Positions 25,162 through 33,290 of a DNA stretch of 64,000 bases are shown here, piece after piece. Source of the DNA: JAAYXS01 sp043820985 (GTDB lineage: Bacteria; Planctomycetota; Phycisphaerae; UBA1845; Fen-1342); NCBI GenBank assembly GCA_043820985.1, contig JBDRDH010000014.1, positions 5,676 to 69,675 on the forward strand. Direction: 5' to 3'. Within the stretch, counting starts at the first letter, position 1; each line of letters starts with the position of its first letter. The notes under the pieces were generated by a model. The model was not told the DNA's origin, searched no databases, and saw only the letters and a list, made by a program, of their open reading frames with translations. The position numbers and the translations under genes are program-made.

Positions 25162-27285
25162 GTGGCGGCAGTGCTTGACAGTAATCCGATTTTGAAGTTC
25201 GTTGCCCGTCACCGCGGGTTGCTGTTCCCTTGCGCGGCGGCCGCGCTGATTTTCGTCCTTCTAATCCCCTTGCCGACGGTCATCCTGGACTTCCTGCTGG
25301 TCAGCAATATTCTGCTGGCGACGATTGTGCTGATGACCGTCATGTACCTCCGCAGTCCGCTGGATTTCTCGAGTTTCCCCTCCTTGTTGTTGGCAACCAC
25401 CCTGCTGCGGCTGGTACTCAACACCGCGACTACGCGGCTGATCCTGGCGAACGGCGTTCAGGGTACCGACGCCGCTGGACGGGTGGTCGAGGCTTTCGGC
25501 ATATTCGTCGCCAGCAACTCGCTGGCGGTGGGCGTGATCATCTTTTTGATCATTACCGTCATCCAGTTCGTGGTGATCACGAAAGGTGCCACGCGCATTG
25601 CCGAGGTCGCGGCGCGCTTCACGCTGGATGGCATGCCCGGCAAGCAGATGGCTATTGATGCTGATCTCAATGCCGGCATGATTGACGAGACCGAGGCCCG
25701 TACGCGGCGGCAGAAGATTTCCGACGAGGCCGATTTCTACGGCGCCATGGACGGTGCCAGTAAGTTTGTGCGTGGTGACGCCATTGCCGGCCTGGTGATT
25801 ACATTTGTGAATATCCTGGGCGGCCTCTATGTTGGCATGGTCGAGGGTGGCCTGGGGGTGATGGAATGTCTGTCGGTTTATACCAAGCTGAGCATTGGTG
25901 ATGGCCTGGCCAGCCAGATTCCGGCCTTCATTTTGTCTGTCGGCGCAGCCATGCTGATCACGCGCAGCACCGGGCAGACGAACGTGGGCGAGGAAGTAAC
26001 TGGCCAACTGTTCGCCAAACCGATCGCGTTGATCATCGCGGGCGGATTCCTGTGCGTACTGGCCTTGACTCCCCTGCCCAAGGTTCCATTGATCAGCCTG
26101 GCGGCTGGTTGTGGAGTCGTGGCCTATTTCCTCCGTCAGACGCAAGCCGGGCAGGAAGCGCGCAAGGTTCGCGAGGCGCGCGCCCGGGAGCGCGCCAAGC
26201 CGCAGCAGATCGAATCACACCTGGCGCTGGATGCGCTGGAGTTCCAGGTTGGTTTTGGCCTGGTGAGCCTGGTCGATCGAGCCCGCGGCGGCGATATGCT
26301 GGATCGCATTAGCGCCCTGCGCAAGCAAATGGCGCTTGAGCTGGGCCTGGTTGTCCCGCCTGTCCGCATCCGTGACAACTCAGAACTGGAACCCAATCGT
26401 TACGTCGTGTTACTGCGCGGGCAGGAGATCGCCCGTGGTGAGGTTCTGCCCGATCAGTTGCTGGCAATCGATTCGGGCATGGCTGGTGAGCGGCTGACCG
26501 GCATCGAGACGCGCGAGCCATCGTTCGGTTTGAAGGCCTGGTGGATCGTGGCCACCGAACGCGAGCATGCCGAGCGCTTGAACTACACCGTGGTTGAGCC
26601 GACCGGCGTGCTGGCTACCCATCTCACCGAGATCATTAAACGTCATGCCGCGGAGATTCTGACGCGGGCTGATACCCAGAAGCTGCTGGATAATCTCAAG
26701 CAGCGTAATGCCACGGTTGTTGAGGAAGTTATTCCCAATCTGCTTAAGATCGGCGAGGTGCAGCGGGTACTCCAGGGCCTCTTGCGTGAGCGCGTGCCGA
26801 TCCGTGACCTGGAGGCGATCCTGGAGACGCTCGGCGACTGGGCGCCCAAGACCAAGGATATCGAGATACTTACCGAGTACGCGCGTAATGCCCTGTCACG
26901 CACGATTTGCGCCCAATACAAGGACGCCCAGGGCGTCATACACTGTGTTACGCTGGATCCGGCCAGCGAAGACTACCTCCAAGGCAACATTCAGCGTCTC
27001 GAACATGGCTCGGCCCTGGCGTTGCCCCCCGAACGCCAATCGGAGCTGGCCATGAAGACACAACGGCAAATCGAACAGGCGGGAGGCGCGGCCGCGGGCG
27101 TATCGGTTGTCATGCTCTGTTCGCCACAGATTCGCATGTGGGTCAGGCGCATCATCGAGCCCCTTCTGCCGCAGACGCCGGTGCTGGCCTTAAATGAAAT
27201 TGTGCGGGGAGTTGACGTACAAGCCCATGGAGTAATCAATCTTGACACCCAAAGTGCGGATATACCGAGCACCATCAATGCCTGA
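25162..27285 (+). CDS. flhA: Flagellar export gate protein FlhA
   Basis: Large export gate component that uses the proton gradient. It has eight hydrophobic segments in residues 20-320, with the family signature RLVLNTATTRLIL and the cytoplasmic FHIPEP region (GMPGKQMAIDADLNAGMIDE). The C-terminal nonameric ring domain covers residues about 350-700. The GTG at 25162 has no well-spaced Shine-Dalgarno (GGAG is 15 nt away); the GTG at 25171 is an alternative. flhF starts inside its 3' end, with a 44-nt overlap. Confidence 0.96.
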   Translation: MAAVLDSNPILKFVARHRGLLFPCAAAALIFVLLIPLPTVILDFLLVSNILLATIVLMTVMYLRSPLDFSSFPSLLLATTLLRLVLNTATTRLILANGVQGTDAAGRVVEAFGIFVASNSLAVGVIIFLIITVIQFVVITKGATRIAEVAARFTLDGMPGKQMAIDADLNAGMIDETEARTRRQKISDEADFYGAMDGASKFVRGDAIAGLVITFVNILGGLYVGMVEGGLGVMECLSVYTKLSIGDGLASQIPAFILSVGAAMLITRSTGQTNVGEEVTGQLFAKPIALIIAGGFLCVLALTPLPKVPLISLAAGCGVVAYFLRQTQAGQEARKVREARARERAKPQQIESHLALDALEFQVGFGLVSLVDRARGGDMLDRISALRKQMALELGLVVPPVRIRDNSELEPNRYVVLLRGQEIARGEVLPDQLLAIDSGMAGERLTGIETREPSFGLKAWWIVATEREHAERLNYTVVEPTGVLATHLTEIIKRHAAEILTRADTQKLLDNLKQRNATVVEEVIPNLLKIGEVQRVLQGLLRERVPIRDLEAILETLGDWAPKTKDIEILTEYARNALSRTICAQYKDAQGVIHCVTLDPASEDYLQGNIQRLEHGSALALPPERQSELAMKTQRQIEQAGGAAAGVSVVMLCSPQIRMWVRRIIEPLLPQTPVLALNEIVRGVDVQAHGVINLDTQSADIPSTINA

Positions 27286-28339
27286 AGCGCTGGGCCAGGT
27301 TAAACGCGACCTGGGTCCGGACGCCGTCATACTTGGCACGCGTAGTGTCGCGGCCAGTGGCCTGGGCCGCCTGGTCGGACGTGACCGTGTTGAGATCACC
27401 GCCGCTCCGCCCGAAACGCATACCCCGGCACCACGGGTGGGTTCCGCGGCGAAGCGCATCCGTGCGATGGGTGGAGAGTCCTGTGACTTCTCGCAACGTT
27501 CCGTGGAGTTACGAGGTATTCCAAGTACCGAGCACCATCCGCCAGCGCTTCCGGAGCAGGTGCAGCCGTTCTTCCAGCAGTTAGTGCGGAATGAGGTTTC
27601 CGCGGATCTGGCGCGCCGGTTACTTCAAGCGGCTGTTCGCGCCATGCCCGGCAAATGTCTGGATGATCGTCGGGTCGTCGCCGAAGTACTGCGGCGTAGC
27701 ATTGCCCGCATGGTACCCACGATGGAATCAACTGAGCTGTTGGCTGGAAACACCCGCTGTGTTGCCCTGGTCGGACCTTCAGGTGCTGGGAAAACCACGA
27801 CTCTAGCCAAGCTGGCGGCGCATATGAAAGTCCGCCAGGGCCGGCGTGTCGGTTTGCTGTCATTGGATATGCACCGGCTGGCGGCCCATGAACAACTAAG
27901 GCGTTACGCTGAAATAATCGGAGTATCAGCGACTGGTGCACACACAGTGGCGGAAGTGAAGGCGGCCGTGGAAGAGTATCGCCCCATGAATTGTCTCCTG
28001 ATCGATACCCCGGGGATTGGTATGCGTGAGAGCGAGCGTATCAGCCTCCTGGATTCCCTGCTGCGGGCGGCATGTCCCGATGAAGTTCATTTAGTATTAT
28101 CCGCCACAACTGCTCATTCTGCGCAAGTGCGTATTGCCAATGTGTTTGCGCCCCTTAAGCCCACGCGCGTGGTGTTGACCCGGCTTGACGAAGCGGTGGG
28201 TTTTGGTGTGGTATTGAATGCGATGGACAAATTGGATGGTTCACTTTCGTACCTGACCGCCGGACAAAATATTCCACATGATATTGAGGAGGCTTGCAGT
28301 CGGCGCGTAGCTGAGCTAATCTTACCCATGGACGGGTAG
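27242..28339 (+). CDS. flhF: Flagellar SRP-like GTPase FlhF
   Basis: Sets the number and polar position of flagella. The N-terminus (RIYRAPSMPEALGQVKRDLG, then DAVILGTR) is the classic FlhF opening, which supports the TTG start at 27242 with GGAG nine bases upstream. The NG domain has a P-loop at residues 178-187 (GPSGAGKTTT), then LLSLDMHRLAAHEQL, DTPGIG and TRLDEAVGFG. The overlap with flhA suggests translational coupling. It is paired with flhG, as in polar flagellates. Confidence 0.93.
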   Translation: MTPKVRIYRAPSMPEALGQVKRDLGPDAVILGTRSVAASGLGRLVGRDRVEITAAPPETHTPAPRVGSAAKRIRAMGGESCDFSQRSVELRGIPSTEHHPPALPEQVQPFFQQLVRNEVSADLARRLLQAAVRAMPGKCLDDRRVVAEVLRRSIARMVPTMESTELLAGNTRCVALVGPSGAGKTTTLAKLAAHMKVRQGRRVGLLSLDMHRLAAHEQLRRYAEIIGVSATGAHTVAEVKAAVEEYRPMNCLLIDTPGIGMRESERISLLDSLLRAACPDEVHLVLSATTAHSAQVRIANVFAPLKPTRVVLTRLDEAVGFGVVLNAMDKLDGSLSYLTAGQNIPHDIEEACSRRVAELILPMDG

Positions 28340-28365
28340 CCGATTGCCCTTTAACCAGGTGATGC

Positions 28366-29214
28366 ATGAAGCGGATCCAGGGCAACAAACGGCGCGGATT
28401 GTCGGCAAGGAGGTCGCACCGGGCGCAGGTTATCGTTGTTGTCAGCGGCAAGGGGGGTGTCGGAAAAACCAACCTCTCGCTCAATCTCCGCATCGACTTG
28501 TCGCGCCGCGGTAAACGAGTAATTTTGCTCGATGCTGATTTTGGCTTGGCAAACGCGGACATATTGCTCGATGTTTCCCCAATGGCCGACATGTCCGACC
28601 TGTCGGACACGTCTCGTTCGCTGCAGGAATTGCTTGTCCGGGGCCCTGATGGCCTACGTGTATTGTGCGGTGTATCAGGTCTGACGCGTGGTGGTCAGCC
28701 CCCGGAGGTGGATGCGGCCACCTGTTCGCGGGCTGTTAGGCGCCTGGTGTGGAATTGTGACATTGTGGTTGTTGATTGTGGGACGGGAGTCACGCCGCCG
28801 ATCGCGGCTTTTGCCATGTCGGCGGACTTGCTGGTAGTGGTCACGACCCCCGAGCCCACGGCGTTGACCGATGCTTATGCGACGTTGAAGTTACTGCACA
28901 TCCAGGGCTTCGATGGGCGCGTTGGTGCGGTGGTAAATATGACCAATTCGCGGACAGAAGCAGTGACAGTCACGCACCGCTTGTCACAAGTCGCCCGGCG
29001 GTTTCTCGGACTTCCGATCGAGGACTTAGGCTATATCGCGACTGACCGTCACGTACCGGCCGCAGTCCGGCAGCGGGTCCCGGTGCTGGTGCGTTATCCG
29101 CGATGTTCCGCAAGTGCTTGTATAGCAGAGGTTTCCAGGCGGATAGCTCCGCCAATAGCGAACCTGGCGGCGCGGCAGGGGGTCTGGGCCCGCGTAGCCA
29201 GTTTGTTCCTCTGA
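28366..29214 (+). CDS. flhG: Flagellar number regulator FlhG (MinD/ParA-like ATPase)
   Basis: Antagonist of FlhF that limits flagellar number. The deviant Walker A motif (SGKGGVGKTNLSLNL) is at residues 28-42, and Walker A' (VILLDADFGLANAD) and the VVDCGTGV segment follow. The first 20 residues are basic, as in the FlhG activator helix. Length is 282 residues. fliA follows after a small membrane-protein gene. Confidence 0.9.
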   Translation: MKRIQGNKRRGLSARRSHRAQVIVVVSGKGGVGKTNLSLNLRIDLSRRGKRVILLDADFGLANADILLDVSPMADMSDLSDTSRSLQELLVRGPDGLRVLCGVSGLTRGGQPPEVDAATCSRAVRRLVWNCDIVVVDCGTGVTPPIAAFAMSADLLVVVTTPEPTALTDAYATLKLLHIQGFDGRVGAVVNMTNSRTEAVTVTHRLSQVARRFLGLPIEDLGYIATDRHVPAAVRQRVPVLVRYPRCSASACIAEVSRRIAPPIANLAARQGVWARVASLFL

Positions 29215-29269
29215 CGCTTCGTATAAGGCCGCAAGGAAGCGGACCGATAGTAGGCACGGACGTTAAAAC

Positions 29270-29566
29270 ATGGTACGAAGCATAGGTGCACAACTCGGCT
29301 TATTGGCTTTCGGTCTGGCCATTCTGGTCGGACTGGTGGTTGGAAACTCCCCGATAACCATCCTGACGCGGGCGGTAGTGATCATGGTTGTGGCCTGCGC
29401 CGTGGGACAGATCATCGGGTGGGCCGCTCGGCTGATCCTGCGTGACCATCTCCAGCGTAAAAAGCAGGAGATCGATCGTCAGCATTTGGAAGCCATGCGC
29501 GAACTGGCCGAGACCAAAGAGGAAGAAGAAGCCCCCGAACCCGCGACGCCGCTCGAGGCGCGCTAG
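29270..29566 (+). CDS. Small membrane protein of unknown function
   Basis: A 98-residue protein with two hydrophobic helices (about residues 8-27 and 30-55: LLAFGLAILVGLVVG and VVIMVVACAVGQIIGWAARLI) and a charged, helical C-terminal half ending in a Glu-rich tail. It is not recognised. It lies between flhG and fliA, 10 nt before fliA, so it is probably part of the flagellar operon. A membrane tether or anti-sigma-like partner is possible but unsupported. Confidence 0.7.
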   Translation: MVRSIGAQLGLLAFGLAILVGLVVGNSPITILTRAVVIMVVACAVGQIIGWAARLILRDHLQRKKQEIDRQHLEAMRELAETKEEEEAPEPATPLEAR

Positions 29567-29576
29567 AGGTAACCAG

Positions 29577-30422
29577 ATGCCCCTTCACCGTAATCCCCGG
29601 ATTCGCCTGCGTCGTGTCAGCCGAGATCAGCCGGTACGTACTTTTCCCAATACCAAGCAGCTCATGGCGGCTTGGCGTAAATACCAGCGGACCGGCGATG
29701 AGACCCTGCGCAATCAACTGATGGAGCACTATCTCTATCTGGTAAAGTACAACGCCGAACGCATCGGCGCCAAACTCCCCGATGAAGTGGACGTCGATGA
29801 TCTGATGAGCTCGGGCGTTTTCGGCCTGCTCGATGCGATTGACGCTTTCGATCTAAGCCGGGGCGTCAAGTTTGAGACCTATTGCGCGCCGCGTATCCGC
29901 GGCGCGATCCTGGACGAATTGCGCAACATGGATTGGGTACCACGCCTGGTCCGACACCGCGCTCACAAGCTGGCCAATGTTACCCGGACGCTCGAAATGG
30001 AACTGGGCCGTATTCCCAGTGAGGATGAGATCGCCCGCCGGCTGGGCATGTCGCGTCCGCAGTTCGACAAGATGATGCGCGACGCCAACGCCGTCACGCT
30101 CATCTCACTGTCAAGAAAATTCACGCACTCCGAGTCGGCGCGGGATGTCTTTGAGATCGACGTGGTCCCCGATGAACAAAGCTCCGATCCCGTGTTGGAA
30201 GCCCAGAAACGCGATCTGCGCGACCTGGTCACCCGGGGCCTCAACCGGGCCGAACGCCTGATCGTGGTTTTGTATTATTACGAACAGATGACCATGAAGC
30301 AGATTGGTGAGACGCTCGATCTTTCGGAATCGCGTGTTAGTCAGATGCACTCGGCGATACTGGATCGCCTGCGGTCTCAGTTGCAGGCCCGCCAGCGGGA
30401 GTTTGCCACTGAGGTTGTGTAA
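29577..30422 (+). CDS. fliA: RNA polymerase sigma factor for flagellar genes, FliA/WhiG class
   Basis: Sigma-28 directs late flagellar genes such as flagellin. From the ATG at 29577 (AGAGG seven bases upstream) it has 281 residues. Region 2 is LMEHYLYLVKYNAERI through DLMSSGVFGLLDAIDAFDLS and KFETYCAPRIRGAILDELR. Region 3 is LGRIPSEDEIARRLGM. Region 4 is YYYEQMTMKQIGETLDLSES with the HTH residues SRVSQMH. No anti-sigma factor FlgM is seen nearby. Confidence 0.95.
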   Translation: MPLHRNPRIRLRRVSRDQPVRTFPNTKQLMAAWRKYQRTGDETLRNQLMEHYLYLVKYNAERIGAKLPDEVDVDDLMSSGVFGLLDAIDAFDLSRGVKFETYCAPRIRGAILDELRNMDWVPRLVRHRAHKLANVTRTLEMELGRIPSEDEIARRLGMSRPQFDKMMRDANAVTLISLSRKFTHSESARDVFEIDVVPDEQSSDPVLEAQKRDLRDLVTRGLNRAERLIVVLYYYEQMTMKQIGETLDLSESRVSQMHSAILDRLRSQLQARQREFATEVV

Positions 30423-30439
30423 ACTGTCAGAGTTAAGCC

Positions 30440-30748
30440 ATGTCGACCATCCCGCCCAACTGGATGAGTTCTGTGCTCGGGGCCCACGAAGCCCAGAAGC
30501 AATCCGAGCAGAAGAAGGTCCGTGAATCTTCCGACCAGGCTGAGCGCGCCGGCACTGAAAAGTTCGCGGACAGACTGAAGAACATCATCAAGGAAACAGA
30601 TCCCGACAGCGAGGTTTATGAGGACGCCGAGGGTCTCGGCAGCCAGGGCCGGCCGTTCTCCGAGGAGGAGGAGGAGGAGGAACATTTACTCGACGATGAT
30701 GAGGATGAGGCCGATGAGTCCGCCGGCGGGCTCGATATTCAGGCTTGA
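30440..30748 (+). CDS. Small acidic protein after fliA, unknown
   Basis: A 102-residue polar protein with no hydrophobic segment. The first 50 residues are mixed-charge and helical; residues 75-95 are nearly all Glu and Asp, encoded by a run of GAG codons at about 30662-30680. It follows fliA by 17 nt in the same direction. The stop overlaps the end of the convergent glycosyltransferase gene by 10 nt. It is not recognised; being short, soluble and next to fliA, it could be a sigma-factor partner, which is inference. Confidence 0.6.
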   Translation: MSTIPPNWMSSVLGAHEAQKQSEQKKVRESSDQAERAGTEKFADRLKNIIKETDPDSEVYEDAEGLGSQGRPFSEEEEEEEHLLDDDEDEADESAGGLDIQA

Positions 30749-32055
30749 TTCATGACCGTGTTATTTCCGTGGGATTCTTTATGTCCTGGCGCCTGTCGAG
30801 AACCAGCGCTGAATAGGGTAGTGGCCAGCAGGCACATCAAAGGGTACAAAGGGGCGGCCAACCGCATATCGCCACGTGAAACCATGGCGTGGATTAACAC
30901 GTAGCAAATCATCAGAGTCCACAAGCCCGCCAACTCCCGTCGCCGCAGAACCAGTATCCCGGCCCCACACGCGGCTAGTATGTAGGTGACGTAATACTGC
31001 CAGAACATTGTGTGGTATAGATGTGGGATGTACGTGCCGGATGGTCGGATGGGGAGTACCAGCTCCCAGAGCACCTGCTCTGTTTCCCATGCGGGTTTCA
31101 GGGAGAACAGGGCCATGGCCCGCCATAGATATCGCACCAGACATTTTCCCGGATTATCGATATAGAACTCGCGTTCGGCCCGAATCAAGGCCTTGTTGAT
31201 CTGGGCTTCATTGAGTCTCTGTTGGCGCAAATGCAGGAAGGCTCGGTCGGCGTGGAGATCGTAATCCCAGGCGTTGTGGTGACCGATGTTCGTGGTGAAC
31301 GGCACGAACTCCTCAAAAAGGCGGTAGTTGCGGACAGTCCAGGCTGACATACCAGCCAGCGACGGTAGTCCGGTCAGCAGCAGGCAGATTATTCCCCGCC
31401 ACGAGCGGTGCTCCTGGATGAATTTCCACAAGAGTGCCGGGAACACGCATATGGTGATCGGCCGGATGAACAGTGCCGCACAGGTGATCAGCCCAAAGCC
31501 CAAAGCTCCGGCGAATGATCGTAATGGCCAGCCGAAAATCAGCAGCAATGCCAACAGAGAGAATAGAGCCGTGTGAATCGATTCCGTCATGGGATTGGGA
31601 ATCCATAAGACGTGCAATCCCAGCAGGACTTGTACCGCTACCGCGGAGCCGATCCCAAACAGGCGTAGCGCGATCAGCAGCAGACAAGCTTGTGTCACCA
31701 GATCAGCGGCTATGTTGGCCACCAGTGGCACATGGAGGCTCCAGCCGAAGATGCTCCCCAGGCCGGCCAGGATGATTGGATACCCGGGGGGCCGGAAAGC
31801 TCGGAAGGTGAATCCGTTAAAGGCGGCAGTCTCACCTTCGTAATGCTGTATGTAGCCTTGCCCGGCGGCCAAATTCTTTGCCAGAACGTGATAGTCGCGG
31901 GCGTCGCTGACCAGCACTGGCGTAGCGGAAGCCAAAATCAGCCCACGCAGCAACACTGAACCGGCAAAAATCCCCACTATCGCTATGCGCAGGGAGCGTG
32001 AGGTATGAGTCAGTTCTCGGAAGGTTGCGGCCAACTCGCTGCCGGGATTTGGCAT
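30739..32055 (-). CDS. Membrane glycosyltransferase, GT39/ArnT-like
   Basis: Multi-span membrane enzyme that would move a sugar from a polyprenyl-phosphate carrier to a lipid or protein on the periplasmic side. It has about ten hydrophobic segments over 438 residues. The first loop carries the acidic motif SDARDYHVLAKNLAAGQGYI, followed by RPPGYPIILAGLGS, as in the family. A late soluble part is short. It lies 48 nt downstream of the class II aldolase gene in the same direction. The acceptor is unknown; flagellin or surface polysaccharide are both possible. Confidence 0.75.
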   Translation of the reverse strand: MPNPGSELAATFRELTHTSRSLRIAIVGIFAGSVLLRGLILASATPVLVSDARDYHVLAKNLAAGQGYIQHYEGETAAFNGFTFRAFRPPGYPIILAGLGSIFGWSLHVPLVANIAADLVTQACLLLIALRLFGIGSAVAVQVLLGLHVLWIPNPMTESIHTALFSLLALLLIFGWPLRSFAGALGFGLITCAALFIRPITICVFPALLWKFIQEHRSWRGIICLLLTGLPSLAGMSAWTVRNYRLFEEFVPFTTNIGHHNAWDYDLHADRAFLHLRQQRLNEAQINKALIRAEREFYIDNPGKCLVRYLWRAMALFSLKPAWETEQVLWELVLPIRPSGTYIPHLYHTMFWQYYVTYILAACGAGILVLRRRELAGLWTLMICYVLIHAMVSRGDMRLAAPLYPLMCLLATTLFSAGSRQAPGHKESHGNNTVMNQA

Positions 32056-32103
32056 GATGCCAGGTTTCCAAAGCCGAACGACAGGCTGTTTGACGAGAGG
32101 CGC

Positions 32104-32742
32104 TTACGCTTCTCCGCGCAGTTTCGCCCGCAATTCTGCCAGTTCGGCCCGCTTATTCGCGGGAATGCTCCGGATCTGGCCGATCAACCGTGCCTGATAA
32201 ACTATGCGACAGAGGGCTTCCAGTGTTTCCATCAGTATATAGGCCGTTTCGAGATCAGGTCCCCAAGTCACCGCTCCGTGGTTTTGCAGAAGGGTGGCGG
32301 AATGGTCTTTGAGCAACGGCAGCAGGGCGGTCGCCATGTCAGGCGTACCGGGAGTTTGGTAAGTTATTTGTGGAACCATACCCAGGAATATATCACCCTC
32401 GGGTAGCACGCCGGTCAGATCGACAGGATCCAGCACCGCCAGGGTAGTCGCGAACGGGGGGTGTGTGTGCACGATAGCCTGTACACCGTCATCTGACTGG
32501 TACATCCGGAGGTGCATCGGGATCTCGCTGCTGCAACGGCGTGTGCCCTCCATCTGCTGCCCATCAAGACTGACCACGCAGAGATCCGCGGGACGCATCA
32601 AACCCTTACAAACGCCGGTGGGAGTGCATAAGACGCGATTTTCAGGCATTCGGCAGGAGAAATTCCCCTCGGTGCCCGCTACGAGCTGCCGCCCGTAGGC
32701 GCGCTGGCCGATTGCACACATCTGTTCGGCTAAATCTTCCAT
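32104..32742 (-). CDS. Class II aldolase/adducin family protein (fuculose-phosphate aldolase-like)
   Basis: Zinc-dependent aldolase or epimerase family. The motifs are GTEGNFSCRM, CTPTGVCKG, SSEIPMHLRMY, zinc ligands HTHPPFA and the late His in LLQNHGAVTWG. At 212 residues from the ATG at 32742 it matches fuculose-phosphate aldolase, and a methylthioribulose-phosphate dehydratase-like role is also possible. No Shine-Dalgarno precedes this ATG, but a promoter -10 lies 7 nt before it. Longer in-frame starts exist up to 32832 but would cross that promoter. Confidence 0.82.
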   Translation of the reverse strand: MEDLAEQMCAIGQRAYGRQLVAGTEGNFSCRMPENRVLCTPTGVCKGLMRPADLCVVSLDGQQMEGTRRCSSEIPMHLRMYQSDDGVQAIVHTHPPFATTLAVLDPVDLTGVLPEGDIFLGMVPQITYQTPGTPDMATALLPLLKDHSATLLQNHGAVTWGPDLETAYILMETLEALCRIVYQARLIGQIRSIPANKRAELAELRAKLRGEA

Positions 32743-32749
32743 TTTTGTG

Positions 32750-32778
32750 ATACTAGCGTGTTCTCCGGCGGCCAACAA
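32750..32778 (-). promoter_or_regulatory. Promoter giving a likely leaderless aldolase mRNA
   Basis: On the minus strand, TTGTTG (32778-32773), a 17-bp spacer and TAGTAT (32755-32750) form a standard vegetative promoter. Seven bases (CACAAAA) separate the -10 from the ATG at 32742, so transcription should begin at or next to the A of ATG. No ribosome-binding site fits in between. Confidence 0.55.
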
Positions 32779-32825
32779 CCGATTCCTGTAAGCTGCCAGA
32801 GTTGCCTGAAGAGCCCGATTTGCCC

Positions 32826-32854
32826 TTGGCAATTGGTGGATACCGGCTTATCAT
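32826..32854 (+). promoter_or_regulatory. Sigma-70-type promoter for acpP-fabF
   Basis: TTGGCA, 17 bases, TATCAT gives 5/6 matches at both hexamers with ideal spacing. It lies about 165 nt before the acpP GTG and points toward it, which implies a leader of about 155 nt. Confidence 0.5.
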
Positions 32855-33018
32855 CCCCCGCATTGCGGGCCAAGCTGGGTGATGCCGGCCTGTCCAGGTT
32901 AGCGTGTCTGCGCTTATTTGGACGTCGGTTTGCCATGCAGGGCCCAGGGAGCGGTGTGCTCCCATGGACTATTGGGGTCTGTTGGAACGGGTTCGGAACC
33001 TGCCAGGAGGAACCGATC

Positions 33019-33270
33019 GTGCCTGAACTGGCTGATATCGAGGCCAAGGTCAAAAAGATCGTCGCCGAACAGATGGGTGTCTCCGAGGACGAAATCACTC
33101 GGGAGACTTCATTCGTAAATGACTTGAATGCCGACTCGCTCGATACCGTCGAGTTGGTCATGGAATTCGAGGACGGCTTTGAGATGAGCATTCCCGATGA
33201 GGAGGCGGAGAAGATCCAAACCGTCGGGATGGCGATCGATTACATCAACAAACACCTCGAAAGCAAGTAG
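33019..33270 (+). CDS. acpP: Acyl carrier protein
   Basis: Carries growing fatty acids on a phosphopantetheine arm. From the GTG at 33019, with a perfect AGGAGG eight bases upstream, it has 83 residues, the usual length. The attachment Ser is in the DSL motif (DLNADSLDTVELVMEFED). The protein is acidic, with IPDEEAEKIQTVGMAIDYI typical of helix III-IV. Upstream in-frame sequence is non-coding leader. fabF follows after 20 nt. Confidence 0.96.
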   Translation: MPELADIEAKVKKIVAEQMGVSEDEITRETSFVNDLNADSLDTVELVMEFEDGFEMSIPDEEAEKIQTVGMAIDYINKHLESK

Positions 33271-33290
33271 TCGACGGTTAGGACGCTCCC

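Noticed and set aside
28591..28608. Inverted repeat TGTCCGAC-CT-GTCGGACA inside flhG as a regulatory hairpin
   Set aside because: It lies within coding sequence for a repeated Met-Ser-Asp-Leu type stretch and is most simply explained by codon repetition.
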